Assembly: GCF_003347605.1 (NCBI RefSeq)
Contig: NZ_QDFZ01000008.1
Location: forward strand, 85,638 to 149,637
Length of the DNA stretch: 64,000 nt
Direction: 5' to 3'
Source: Chryseobacterium sp. KLBC 52
GTDB taxonomy: Bacteria; Bacteroidota; Bacteroidia; Flavobacteriales; Weeksellaceae
In this document: positions 48,911-57,303 of the stretch, in pieces
Numbering within the stretch: position 1 is the first letter of the stretch
Layout of the letters: the number at the start of each line of letters is the position of its first letter
The notes under the pieces: model-generated
What the model saw: only the letters and a program-made list of their open reading frames with translations
Databases searched by the model: none
Told to the model about the DNA's origin: nothing
Made by a program: the position numbers and the translations under genes

Positions 48911-49517
48911 AAATTTGCTTCGCTGTTTGAATCTGCAAAAATACGACTTTTAATTGAGAGTTGAGGATTTGGGTGGGAGAGTTTGAGAATAGGAGAGATG
49001 AAGGGGATAGTGGATAGTGAATGGTAAATGGTGAATCCGCTTCGCTTGTGAATTTTCGGGTTTCCGGTTGCGGGGCTACGAGTAATTATATATTGTACAT
49101 ACCAGTTTTCTAATGGAGGATTGTGCATTCACCATTCAACTTGCAAAGCAAAAATTGACTATTGACACTCTGAGATTCAGTAGTGAATGGTCAATCTGTT
49201 TATTGATTTTTTAAGTGATAGAAATACATTTTAATGCTGAATCTGTAAAGATTTTCAGAATATTGATATTTTTTATTTGTTGACAATAGCCTTTCCCTTT
49301 AGAACAAATACACCTATGTTTTTGCTTAATGAAAAATATTTGCTGACAAAATATACACTGTTCATGATTATACTTTATTTTCTTTGCAGCAAGTATATTT
49401 AATTTATGTTAATTCACTATTGTGTGTTATATTGACGTATGCTTATTATCTACTATACTGAACTTTATCTCTTGACTTCAACCTCCAAAAAGCTCTACCT
49501 TTGCAAAAAATAAAAAG
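48911..49517. other. Intergenic gap with short repeats
   Basis: A 607-bp gap. It contains the rsmB -7 box (48936-48943), two copies of the second repeat family (reverse near 49006-49055 and forward near 49125-49170), AT-rich sequence without genes, and the phnA promoter (49472-49503). Confidence 0.6.
49472..49503 (+). promoter_or_regulatory. Promoter of the phnA/yjdM gene
   Basis: TTG at 49472-49474 and TACCTTTG at 49496-49503, spaced 21 bp, match the consensus exactly and are 14 bp before the ATG at 49518. Confidence 0.75.
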
Positions 49518-49862
49518 ATGAGTGATACAATACTTTGTCCAAAATGCAGCTCCGAGTTTACCTACCCGAGCGATAATATGATGGTATGTTCCCAATGTTT
49601 CTATGAATGGGATCCGGCAGAAGAAGCTGCTGAAGCTGCCAACGAAGGAAAAATTCTGGATTCCAACGGAAATGAACTTCAGGATGGAGATTCTGTAGTG
49701 GTAATAAAAGATCTTCCGGTAAAAGGAGCACCAAAACCGGTAAAAGCGGGGACTAAGGTGAAAAATATCCGTTTGAGACCGGGAAGTGATCACAATATTG
49801 ACTGTAAAATTGATGGTTTCGGAGCAATGGCTCTTAAGTCAGAATTTGTAAAGAAAGCGTAA
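49518..49862 (+). CDS. yjdM: PhnA/YjdM-family zinc ribbon protein
   Basis: A 114-residue protein. The N-terminal zinc ribbon has [21 protein letters not shown] (two CxxC pairs, residues 7-27) and the acidic YEWDP segment follows. The C-terminal SH3-like part includes [23 protein letters not shown] and [28 protein letters not shown]. This is the family once named PhnA. It is not itself a phosphonate hydrolase; the name comes from gene position in E. coli. It is transcribed alone. Confidence 0.93.
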   Translation: MSDTILCPKCSSEFTYPSDNMMVCSQCFYEWDPAEEAAEAANEGKILDSNGNELQDGDSVVVIKDLPVKGAPKPVKAGTKVKNIRLRPGSDHNIDCKIDGFGAMALKSEFVKKA

Positions 49863-50110
49863 TAAAACTTAGTTTTTTATAGCTTAAAAATAAGAAAAGG
49901 AAAAAATTGGACAGTGTAATCTTTCAAAAGACTTAATTGCAAGATTGCTAATGTCCGTCCGGAAGGCAGAAAGAGAATTAACCAAAAATTTCCTTATACT
50001 TTAGAAGTACAAATGTAAGAAAAAGTTTTTATAACAGTTTCTTGTGTTTGTACTTTTTTTATTGATAAGTATAAGTGAATGTATAAGTTATGGGTGTTTC
50101 AGTCTTTCTG

Positions 50111-51046
50111 CTAAATAAACGAAACATGTATTGTTCCAGCTATTTTCTCATCCGTATACACAACAAGTTCCTTTCCTTTTGCCCTTAATTTGTTCCAATA
50201 ATAATTTCCTGCAAACCTGCTTTCAAGAACTTCGGCTTCGAGACCGTCTTCTGTAATTCTGATTTCTTTCGGATAATAAGAAGACTTTTGAAGCTTGAAA
50301 TCTTCCGCTTCAGCCTCACTGAAAATATTCACTTCTCCAAATAATTTAGCAACATAAGCGTTGTAAGGATTTCTGTAGGTTTCTTCCGGGCTGTCATTCT
50401 GAATCAGTCTTCCGTTCTGCAGAATAACAATCTGGTCCAGCCATGGCATAATATCCTGAAGCTCATGAGTGGAAATAATCAGAGAAACGCCATGTTGTTT
50501 TACATATCTGAAAAGCCTTTCCCTCAGTTCAATTTTTCTCGGAAAATCCAGATTACTGAAAGGTTCATCTAAAATAAGAAGCTTGGGAAGTACAGACAAT
50601 GCTCTGGCAATGGCAACTCTTTGCTGTTGTCCGCCGCTTAAATATTTGGGAAGTACATTCGCAAATTCCTGAAGTCCTACCACTTCAAGAAGCTCCGTTA
50701 CGGTTTCTTTTTTTTGTTTTAAATTGATATTAGAAATAAATTTTCCTACGTTTTCAGCCACTGTAGCGTAAGGCATAAGATCAAAATTCTGTGCTACGAA
50801 TTTCATTTCAGGTTCTCCCGGAACAAGATTTCCTTTCGGTCCCAAAAGCTTTGTTCCGTTAAAAATAATCTCTCCGCTTTCCCAATCCAAAAGACCATAG
50901 ATAAGGTTAAGAAGAGTGGATTTTCCACATCCGCTTTCACCGGCAAGAGCTATGATTCTGTTTTCTTCAAACCTTAGGTTAAGGTTCTGAAACAGGGGAT
51001 TTTCTTTGTTGTGAGAGAAAAATAAATTGTTTATTTCTAATAGCAT
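50111..51046 (-). CDS. ABC transporter ATP-binding protein, orphan
   Basis: A 311-residue ATPase. Walker A is ALAGESGCGKSTLLN (about 33-47), the signature KYLSGGQQQRVAIARAL is at about 137-153, Walker B is KLLILDEPFSNLD, and the switch His is in IISTHEL. The C-terminal 75 residues (KLFGEVNIFSEAEAEDF and on) are a MOBE/TOBE-type regulatory domain, so it resembles PotA/FbpC-type importers. No permease or binding protein gene adjoins it. A minus-strand TACATTTG box at 51051-51058 leaves a nearly leaderless transcript. Confidence 0.88.
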   Translation of the reverse strand: MLLEINNLFFSHNKENPLFQNLNLRFEENRIIALAGESGCGKSTLLNLIYGLLDWESGEIIFNGTKLLGPKGNLVPGEPEMKFVAQNFDLMPYATVAENVGKFISNINLKQKKETVTELLEVVGLQEFANVLPKYLSGGQQQRVAIARALSVLPKLLILDEPFSNLDFPRKIELRERLFRYVKQHGVSLIISTHELQDIMPWLDQIVILQNGRLIQNDSPEETYRNPYNAYVAKLFGEVNIFSEAEAEDFKLQKSSYYPKEIRITEDGLEAEVLESRFAGNYYWNKLRAKGKELVVYTDEKIAGTIHVSFI

Positions 51047-51121
51047 ATTACAAATGTAAGGTTTTTATGAAAACATAATTTTTTTTATTATATTAGCGGA
51101 ACTAATAAAAATAAATCAAAA

Positions 51122-51781
51122 ATGAGAAAAAAACTGTTTTCGTTAGCTATTCCTGCATTATTTATTGCTGCTGTAATGGTTTCTTGTAAAAAAGACAAAC
51201 CACTTACGAGTGAAAGTAATGAGGTGACGACTACTAAAGAAGGTAGCCAGTTCACTTTGGATACGCTAAACAGTAAGGTTGAATGGAAGGGATACAAAGT
51301 ATTTAAATCTGAGAATACAAGCCATTTTGGAACCATCAGGTTTGAAAGTGGAGATGTGACGGTGAAAGACGGAAAACTGGAAAGCGGAAAATTCGTTGCT
51401 GATATGAACTCTTTAACTTCTGTGGATCTGAAAGACAGCCCGGAAGATTTAGGAAAATTAAACGGCCACCTGAAAAGCGGAGATTTCTTTGAAGTTGAAA
51501 AATTCCCGACAGCTTCTTATGAGATTACAAAGGTTACTCCGGCTACAGAAGGTGATTATAATACTCTTTTGGATGGTAATTTAACGATTAAAGGAATTAC
51601 AAAACCTGTTCAGTTTAAAGCTAATGTTTCTGTGAAAGATGGAGAAGTAAGTGTCGCTACTGAACCGAAAGATATCAAGAGAGAAGAGTTTGGAGTGAAG
51701 TTCCAGGCTCCGGCTGAAAACGGTGTGATTAAAGACGAGGTAACTCTTCAGATCAGCGTTAAAGCTTTAGAAAAGAAATAA
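51122..51781 (+). CDS. YceI-family lipoprotein
   Basis: A 219-residue protein with a lipobox (AVMVSCKKDK; Cys near residue 22), then a short linker and a YceI lipocalin-like beta barrel (about 40-215). Typical segments are SKVEWKGYKVFKSENTSHFGT, DLKDSPEDLGKLNGHLKSGDFFEVEKFPTASYEI and LTIKGITKPVQFKANV. Members bind isoprenoid-type lipids such as polyprenyl phosphates or ubiquinone precursors. It should be anchored in the outer or inner membrane facing the periplasm. It diverges from the ABC ATPase gene by 75 bp and has its own terminator. Confidence 0.93.
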   Translation: MRKKLFSLAIPALFIAAVMVSCKKDKPLTSESNEVTTTKEGSQFTLDTLNSKVEWKGYKVFKSENTSHFGTIRFESGDVTVKDGKLESGKFVADMNSLTSVDLKDSPEDLGKLNGHLKSGDFFEVEKFPTASYEITKVTPATEGDYNTLLDGNLTIKGITKPVQFKANVSVKDGEVSVATEPKDIKREEFGVKFQAPAENGVIKDEVTLQISVKALEKK

Positions 51782-51813
51782 TTTTTTTATTTAAGTGAAA
51801 TAAGTGATTGAAG

Positions 51814-51846
51814 TCTGCCTCCCGAAAAAGAGGCAGATTTTTTTTT
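51814..51846 (+). terminator. Terminator of the YceI gene
   Basis: TCTGCCTC / GAGGCAGA stem, 8-nt loop, followed by nine T. Confidence 0.9.
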
Positions 51847-51874
51847 GACGGACTTATTATTCAACTTAAAATCG

Positions 51875-51882
51875 TATTTTTG
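51875..51882 (+). promoter_or_regulatory. -7 box of pheS
   Basis: TATTTTTG fits TAnnTTTG, 26 bp before the ATG at 51908. The nearest TTG (51845-51847) is 27 bp away, outside the usual spacing. Confidence 0.5.
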
Positions 51883-51907
51883 CAAAACATTTTGAAAGGG
51901 TAAAACA

Positions 51908-52918
51908 ATGATAGAAAAGATAGAAGAATTACTGGTCGAAGTAAATGGCTTCAATGCTACCTCTAAGGAAGATATCGAAAACTTCCGAATCAAGTACAAC
52001 GGTAAAAAAGGGGTTCTTAATGATTTTTTTGAAAAATTTAAAGAAGTTCCTAACGACCAAAAGAAAGAATTCGGACAGAAGATCAACACTTTGAAGCAGG
52101 CAGTTGCTGTAAAACTGGAGGATTTGAAAAATGCTTCCGCATCTTCTGTTGTGGTTGAAAAAGAAGATCTTACAAGACCCGCTTTTCCATTGGAATTGGG
52201 TTCAAGACATCCGATCAATCTGGTAAAAAACAGAATTATTGAAATCTTCAAATCTATCGGTTTTGCAGTAGCAGACGGTCCAGAGATTGAAGATGACTGG
52301 CATAACTTTACCGCGCTTAACCTTCCGGAATACCATCCGGCAAGAGATATGCAGGATACATTCTTTATTGAACAGAATCCTGATATTCTTTTGAGAACGC
52401 ATACTTCTTCTGTACAGACCCGTTATATGGAAGAAAATCAGCCGCCTATCAGAATATTATCTCCGGGAAGAGTGTTCAGAAATGAAGCAATCTCTTCACG
52501 TTCTCACTGTATTTTCCATCAGATTGAAGGATTATATATTGACGAAAATGTGAGCTTTGCTGATCTAAAGCAAACTATTCAGTTCTTTACGACTGAGCTT
52601 TTCGGAAAATCTAAAATCAGAATGAGACCTTCTTTCTTCCCGTTCACAGAGCCAAGTGCTGAAATTGATGTGTATTGGGGATTAAACTCTGAAACAGATT
52701 ACAGAATTACCAAAGGAACAGGATGGCTTGAGATCATGGGATGTGGAATGGTAGACCCTGCCGTACTGAAAAATGTGAATATCGATGCTGAGAAGTATTC
52801 AGGATATGCATTCGGAATGGGAATTGAAAGAATCACGATGCTTCTTTACCAGATGAGTGACATCAGAATGTTCTTTGAAAATGATATCAGAACACTGGAA
52901 CAATTTAAAACACTATAA
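51908..52918 (+). CDS. pheS: Phenylalanine--tRNA ligase alpha subunit
   Basis: A 336-residue class II aminoacyl-tRNA synthetase subunit that works as an alpha2-beta2 enzyme with PheT. The helical N-terminal tRNA-binding arm is about 1-80, and the catalytic domain starts at [18 protein letters not shown] sequence. Motif 2 lies in [13 protein letters not shown]...[25 protein letters not shown], and motif 3 in [27 protein letters not shown] at the end. pheT is not in this window, so the two subunits are encoded apart. Its terminator is a 24-bp perfect palindrome. Confidence 0.97.
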   Translation: MIEKIEELLVEVNGFNATSKEDIENFRIKYNGKKGVLNDFFEKFKEVPNDQKKEFGQKINTLKQAVAVKLEDLKNASASSVVVEKEDLTRPAFPLELGSRHPINLVKNRIIEIFKSIGFAVADGPEIEDDWHNFTALNLPEYHPARDMQDTFFIEQNPDILLRTHTSSVQTRYMEENQPPIRILSPGRVFRNEAISSRSHCIFHQIEGLYIDENVSFADLKQTIQFFTTELFGKSKIRMRPSFFPFTEPSAEIDVYWGLNSETDYRITKGTGWLEIMGCGMVDPAVLKNVNIDAEKYSGYAFGMGIERITMLLYQMSDIRMFFENDIRTLEQFKTL

Positions 52919-52924
52919 AAAATC

Positions 52925-52952
52925 AAACCTCCGGAGCTCCGGAGGTTTTTTT
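52925..52952 (+). terminator. pheS terminator
   Basis: AAACCTCCGGAG / CTCCGGAGGTTT is a perfect 24-bp palindrome with no intervening loop bases, followed by TTTT. It is a strong GC-rich terminator. Confidence 0.9.
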
Positions 52953-52955
52953 GTT

Positions 52956-53306
52956 TTTAATTACTGACCTAAGAAACAAAACGTAATTAAAAACTGATCT
53001 TATTGAAAAATTTACACGTGTCTGTTTCTTATGCCCATACTTCGGTTCGAATCCGCTAGGTACCTCAAATAAAGTATTGACATGCTGCAGCTCTTTAGCC
53101 TGCCTCTATTATAAAGACAATCAATATTAATATTCTATTACATTGAACATACAAAAACCTGTCTCAAAAGTGTCATTCTGAACGAAATGAAATGGAGTGA
53201 AGAATCTCAGGTTATTAATTATCGCTGAGATTCTTCCTTCATCAGAATGACAAAAATCAAATTATTTGACTTTTGAGACAGGTTTTATCTTTAAAACTAA
53301 GGATTG
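52956..53306. other. Intergenic gap with inverted-repeat element
   Basis: A 351-bp gap. A tRNA T-arm-like word (CGGTTCGAATCCG) at 53043-53055 is not part of a foldable tRNA. The 133-bp inverted-repeat element (53154-53286) fills the right-hand part. No gene is supported. Confidence 0.55.
53154..53286. repeat. Long inverted-repeat element (MITE-like)
   Basis: Outer arms AAAACCTGTCTCAAAAGT (53154-53171) and ACTTTTGAGACAGGTTTT (53269-53286) are perfect 18-bp complements. Inside them TGTCATTCTGA / TCAGAATGACA (11 bp) and GAAGAATCTCAG / CTGAGATTCTTC (12 bp) are further perfect arms around a short AT loop. The transcript would fold into one long hairpin on either strand, and the ends with T-runs could terminate both pheS read-through and the gene ending at 53307. 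Words such as GTCATTCTGAACGAA are familiar in mobile intergenic elements of Bacteroidota. Confidence 0.8.
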
Positions 53307-54077
53307 TTATTTAGTGAACTTTAAAGGGTACTTCACATTTTTATAATCATCAATACTCGCTTTCAGTGATCCTACTGCAAGTTCAGCTTTCAACAGCATA
53401 GGAATGTGGTTGGCATCATTGGAAACCCACATGGTTACGCCTTCTTTTTCCTTGAACACTCTTCCGCTTTTTACAGAAGGAATAATCTTTAAACAGTTAA
53501 TAGTTCCGAATTTTGTCTTTAAGTTTTCTGTTCCTGTTACTTTCAGCTGGAAAGGAAACATTTCATCATCAATCCACACATTCATATTAATAACCGTTCC
53601 TACTTTCAATTCATCGGGACTTTTACTTCTTAAATAATAAAAGCATGAAAGCATATCCTGAACACCTTTTACTGATTTTAAAACCTTAGAACCATTGGCT
53701 GGGGTCTTTTTATCCGTTAAAATTAAAGTATTATTATCATGATTAAAAACCGTTTCAAAATGCTGACGATAACTTCCTTCACGTACATTTCTGACATAAA
53801 AGCTTGGTAATCCCGTCTGTGTATTGATGAAACTTTCATATAAGTCTTCTACTTTAAAGAACGCTTTTACAGCACCTGTAGTTTGTCCTGTTCCTTTTAC
53901 ATAAAGATGAGGAACTCCTTTGTAGGTAGTTTGTTTGGTAGTAAGATTGGCAGTTCCTGCATTAAGGAAACCATAGTGAATTCTAAGAGTAATAGATTCG
54001 CCATCTGCGATATTATCAATCTGGGCCGAGCCTAAAAAGAATATAAATACAGCAAAAAGGTTCAAAAGTTTATTCAT
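53307..54077 (-). CDS. DUF3108 domain exported protein
   Basis: A 256-residue protein. The signal peptide MNKLLNLFAVFIFFLGSAQ ends near 19, and a single DUF3108 beta domain follows, starting SITLRIHYGFLNAGTANLTTKQ. YVKGTGQTTGAVKAFFKVEDLYESFIN, DMLSCFYYLRS and MWVSNDANHIPMLLKAELAVGSLKASI are typical family segments. It would act in the periplasm. The biological role of DUF3108 is not established. The stop lies 18 bp from the inverted-repeat element, which can serve as its terminator. Confidence 0.9.
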   Translation of the reverse strand: MNKLLNLFAVFIFFLGSAQIDNIADGESITLRIHYGFLNAGTANLTTKQTTYKGVPHLYVKGTGQTTGAVKAFFKVEDLYESFINTQTGLPSFYVRNVREGSYRQHFETVFNHDNNTLILTDKKTPANGSKVLKSVKGVQDMLSCFYYLRSKSPDELKVGTVINMNVWIDDEMFPFQLKVTGTENLKTKFGTINCLKIIPSVKSGRVFKEKEGVTMWVSNDANHIPMLLKAELAVGSLKASIDDYKNVKYPLKFTK

Positions 54078-54188
54078 AACAAGACTTTTACAAAAATATT
54101 GCCAAATTTAAAATCTTAATTGATAGATATTTGACAAATCTCAGGTTTTTATTTAGAATCAATTAAATATGCTTCGCATTAAAATTAG

Positions 54189-54196
54189 TAAATTTG
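54189..54196 (+). promoter_or_regulatory. -7 box of the ferredoxin reductase operon
   Basis: TAAATTTG matches TAnnTTTG, 34 bp before the ATG at 54231. No -33 TTG at standard spacing. An ATTTAGAATCAATTAAAT dyad-like sequence at about 54151-54168 lies above it. Confidence 0.5.
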
Positions 54197-54230
54197 CAGT
54201 TACATGTATAATTAAATTATCTTAAAGATT

Positions 54231-55286
54231 ATGATAACCACTGATATATTGATCATAGGTGCGGGACCTACAGGACTTTTTGCAGTTTTTGAAGCTGGTT
54301 TATTAAAAATGAAGTGTCATATTATTGATGCACTTCCACAGCCGGGAGGGCAATTGGCGGAACTTTATCCTAAAAAACCTATTTTCGATATCCCTGGTTA
54401 TCCTTCAGTGAATGCCGGAGAATTGGTGGATAATCTGATGGAGCAGATCAAGCAGTTCCAGCCTGGATTTACCTTAGGGGAAACCGCTGTTTCTTATACA
54501 AAAATAGATGATGAGTGGTTTGAAGTGATCACGAATAAAGGAACCGTTCACAGATGTAAAGCGATTGCCATCGCAGGAGGTTTAGGGACTTTTGAGCCAA
54601 GAAAACCTACTTTTGAAAATATCGCTGACTATGAAGAAAAAGGTCTTGAATATTTCGTTAAAGAACCTGAACACTTCAGAAATAAAAAAGTGGTGATTGC
54701 TGGTGGAGGTGACTCCGCGTTAGACTGGAGCATCTTCCTTTCCAATGTTGCCAGTGAAGTAACTTTGATCCACAGAAGAAACGAGTTCAGAGGAGCTTTG
54801 GATTCCGTAGAGAAAGTTCAGGATCTGAAAAACCAAGGGAAAATCAAATTAATCACGCCTGCTGAAGTTACCGGTATTAAAGGTGACGGAAAAGTAGAAG
54901 CCATCACGGTAGAAGTGGAAGGTCAGGAAGCTTACGATATTGAAACGGATTATTTCATTCCTTTATTCGGATTGACTCCAAAATTGGGAGAGATCGGAAA
55001 CTGGGGATTAAATATCGAAAAAAATGCAATCGTTGTAAATAACGCTCTTGATTATCAAACTAACATTGATGGGATCTACGCTATCGGAGATATCAATACA
55101 TACCCTGGAAAACTGAAGTTGATCCTTTGTGGTTTCCACGAAGCGACTTTAATGTGTCAGAGTGTATACAACAGACTAAATCCTGGTAAAAAATTCGTAT
55201 TAAAATATACAACGGTAAGTGGTGTTGACGGATTTGACGGAAGCCGTAAAGAAGCAGAGAAGGCAGTTGTGAAAAAAATTGACTAA
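54231..55286 (+). CDS. Ferredoxin/flavodoxin--NADP reductase, thioredoxin-reductase type
   Basis: A 351-residue flavoprotein of the YumC-like class that moves electrons between NADPH and ferredoxin. DILIIGAGPTGLFAVFEAGLL at the N-terminus is the FAD Rossmann motif, and KKVVIAGGGDSALDWSIFLSN at about 158-178 is the NADPH motif. GIYAIGDINTYPGKLKLILCGFHEATLM near 281-308 is the second FAD segment. There is no CxxC, which separates it from thioredoxin reductase. The gene is followed after 12 bp by a 2Fe-2S ferredoxin, its natural redox partner. Confidence 0.92.
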   Translation: MITTDILIIGAGPTGLFAVFEAGLLKMKCHIIDALPQPGGQLAELYPKKPIFDIPGYPSVNAGELVDNLMEQIKQFQPGFTLGETAVSYTKIDDEWFEVITNKGTVHRCKAIAIAGGLGTFEPRKPTFENIADYEEKGLEYFVKEPEHFRNKKVVIAGGGDSALDWSIFLSNVASEVTLIHRRNEFRGALDSVEKVQDLKNQGKIKLITPAEVTGIKGDGKVEAITVEVEGQEAYDIETDYFIPLFGLTPKLGEIGNWGLNIEKNAIVVNNALDYQTNIDGIYAIGDINTYPGKLKLILCGFHEATLMCQSVYNRLNPGKKFVLKYTTVSGVDGFDGSRKEAEKAVVKKID

Positions 55287-55298
55287 TTTTGCAGAATT

Positions 55299-55628
55299 AT
55301 GTCAGACGTTAATATTAAAATCACCGACAGAGAAGGGGTAACCCACGATGTCGTAGCTCCTACGGATATGTCCATGAACTTAATGGAAATTATCCGTTCC
55401 TATGAATTGGCAGAAGAAGGTACTATTGGAGTATGCGGAGGAATGGCGATGTGTGCTTCATGCCAGGTATATGTAATCAATGATCCCGGTTTGGAACCGA
55501 TGGGTGATGAAGAAGATGCCATGCTGGCTGAGGCTTTCCATGTGAAAGACAACAGCAGATTGGGATGTCAGTTGCATATTGCCGATGCTATGGAAGGGCT
55601 CGAAGTGGAAATAGCTCCTTATCCTTAG
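55299..55628 (+). CDS. 2Fe-2S ferredoxin
   Basis: A 109-residue adrenodoxin-type ferredoxin. Cluster ligands are in GVCGGMAMCASCQVYV (C-x5-C-x2-C) and RLGCQL (fourth Cys). The middle part EDAMLAEAFHVKDNS is the usual interaction helix. It is co-transcribed with the reductase 12 bp upstream, and the pair ends at a strong terminator. It would pass electrons to unidentified acceptors, such as oxygenases or Fe-S assembly. Confidence 0.95.
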   Translation: MSDVNIKITDREGVTHDVVAPTDMSMNLMEIIRSYELAEEGTIGVCGGMAMCASCQVYVINDPGLEPMGDEEDAMLAEAFHVKDNSRLGCQLHIADAMEGLEVEIAPYP

Positions 55629-55652
55629 AAAATATTTTTTAATCTTAATAAG

Positions 55653-55686
55653 AAACCCGTCCGAGTTATTCGGACGGGTTTTTTCT
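55653..55686. terminator. Terminator between ferredoxin and LOG genes
   Basis: AAACCCGTCCG / CGGACGGGTTT, 11-bp stem, 7-nt loop, T-run on the plus strand; it overlaps the LOG stop region on the other strand. Confidence 0.88.
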
Positions 55687-56268
55687 TTATACCTCATCTT
55701 TGCTGATCACTTTCCAGATTGTAGGAGCCTGATAATTTCTCATTTTTTCCAGCAGATCATCAATTGAATTACTGAGGAGTACCATATCACTGTTGATTTG
55801 TTTTAAAAATCCTTTGTCCACCATGGTCTGAATAAGTTGAATCAAGTCATCATAAAATCCGTCAATGTTCAGAATTCCGATAGGTTTTTGATGAAGTCCC
55901 AGCTGTGCCCATGTGATCATCTCGAAAAACTCTTCCAACGTACCATAGCCACCGGGAAGAACGATAACCCCGTCACAGAGTTCGTTCATTTTGGTTTTTC
56001 TTTCGTGCATGGTTTCCACGATGATAAGTTCTGTCAGGTTCTTGTGGGCAATTTCTTTGGATTGTAAAAAGTGGGGAAGGACTCCAATGACCTTGCCTCC
56101 TTCGGCTAATGCTCCGTCTGCTATGGTTCCCATCAAACCAACATCAGCACCGCCATATATAAGCTGTATACCTTGTTGAGCTAAAGTTTGTCCCAATAAA
56201 AATGCTTGTTCTTTGTAAATGTCGTGCGAGCCAAAACTTGAGCCGCAGAATACGGTGATACTTTTCAT
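55687..56268 (-). CDS. LOG-family nucleotide phosphoribohydrolase
   Basis: A 193-residue member of the TIGR00730/LOG group, which removes the base or ribose phosphate from cytokinin-type nucleotides and, more widely in bacteria, from AMP-like substrates. The N-terminal fold has MKSITVFCGSSFGSHDIYKEQA and LIYGGADVGLMGTIADGAL. The signature PGGYGTLEEFFEMITWAQLG carries the catalytic region, with R-containing MHERKTKMNELCD before it. The ATG at 56268 comes immediately after the stop of the upstream gene and is preferred over an earlier codon. Confidence 0.92.
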   Translation of the reverse strand: MKSITVFCGSSFGSHDIYKEQAFLLGQTLAQQGIQLIYGGADVGLMGTIADGALAEGGKVIGVLPHFLQSKEIAHKNLTELIIVETMHERKTKMNELCDGVIVLPGGYGTLEEFFEMITWAQLGLHQKPIGILNIDGFYDDLIQLIQTMVDKGFLKQINSDMVLLSNSIDDLLEKMRNYQAPTIWKVISKDEV

Positions 56269-56269
56269 A

Positions 56270-57238
56270 TTACTTGCAGAAATCAATTAAATAGTTTCTA
56301 ACATCAAAATCTGTTAAATCTCCAGCTTTTCTGAAGCTTGTACATGCTTGTTCATTTTTTCCAACAGCAAGATATGATATCCCTAATTTAATATATCCGT
56401 CACGAAATCTTGAGATGAAACGATTATCTTTAATTTGTAATTTATCCAGTCCACTGAGACTTTCGATTGCGTTTTCAAATTGATTGTTATTATAGTATTC
56501 AAAACCATTTCCAATAATATGGTATAAATCTTTCTCCGATTTGTCACTCAAATCCTGGAACAATTTTAAAAAATGTTTTTCTTCAGTTACTAACATGTCT
56601 ATTCCATAAGGATTTTTAAAATATTTTTCGGCCTGCATTAATGCTTGCACAAACTGTGTGTCATATTGAGGAGTACGCTTGTCAAGTATTTTAATATTAG
56701 TAATCTTATTATCTTTGGTTAGAATATATTCAATTTTAAAATATAAGTCATTCATATCTTTTGAGTTTTCCTGCTTCATTAAGGGAATTATGAAGTCATC
56801 AAAAGTTTTTTCATGGTTAAATATAGGTCGAATTATCTGATTGGCAACTAATAAGCTATCATTGTTTCTAACTTCAATTTTAGGTCTAAATTCTGGATAC
56901 TTTTTTATAAAATCCTCTCCTTTTAATAATAGTGATATTTCATTTCCTTCTTGTAATATCAGATAATTATCTTCAAACCAGTATTTGAAGGTACGATTTT
57001 CAAGATTTATCTTATCATTATAAAATTTAGCTTTGAATCTTTGCTTATAAATGACTAATTCATCTTGATTAATAGTATACAAAAGTCTGAAGGAATACTT
57101 AGAGTTATTTATTTCTAAGTTTTTTCCATTAGATTGAACAATTTTATCTAGAATCCATTCACCTCTTAATTTTTGTGATTGAGAGTAAGTTTTAATACAG
57201 ATTATCAGATAAAGTATAAATAATATTCTTTTCATCAT
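56270..57238 (-). CDS. Secreted hypothetical protein with TPR-like end
   Basis: A 322-residue protein. The N-terminal signal is MMKRILFILYLIICIKTYSQ, followed by a lipocalin-like beta part (about 22-110: LRGEWILDKIVQSNGKNLE) and a helical C-terminal third with FEYYNNNQFENAIESLSGL and LGISYLAVGKNEQACTSFRKAGDLTD, which look like two TPR motifs. The LOG gene starts 2 bp past its stop, so they may be translationally coupled. The TPR part suggests binding to other proteins in the periplasm. No enzymatic motif is evident. Confidence 0.7.
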   Translation of the reverse strand: MMKRILFILYLIICIKTYSQSQKLRGEWILDKIVQSNGKNLEINNSKYSFRLLYTINQDELVIYKQRFKAKFYNDKINLENRTFKYWFEDNYLILQEGNEISLLLKGEDFIKKYPEFRPKIEVRNNDSLLVANQIIRPIFNHEKTFDDFIIPLMKQENSKDMNDLYFKIEYILTKDNKITNIKILDKRTPQYDTQFVQALMQAEKYFKNPYGIDMLVTEEKHFLKLFQDLSDKSEKDLYHIIGNGFEYYNNNQFENAIESLSGLDKLQIKDNRFISRFRDGYIKLGISYLAVGKNEQACTSFRKAGDLTDFDVRNYLIDFCK

Positions 57239-57303
57239 ATTTAAAAAATTAAAATATCCAAAATCATAAGACTTTGGATATTCAATATACTCATTTTAAT
57301 GTT

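Noticed and set aside
49863..50110. Possible small RNA region downstream of yjdM
   Set aside because: No promoter box paired with a terminator was found; only AT-rich sequence and a weak AAAAC/GTTTT stem.
53040..53067. Possible tRNA or tRNA fragment (TTCGGTTCGAATCCGCTAG)
   Set aside because: The T loop word is present, but only three of five T-stem pairs form and there is no anticodon or acceptor arm upstream. Treated as chance or an old remnant.
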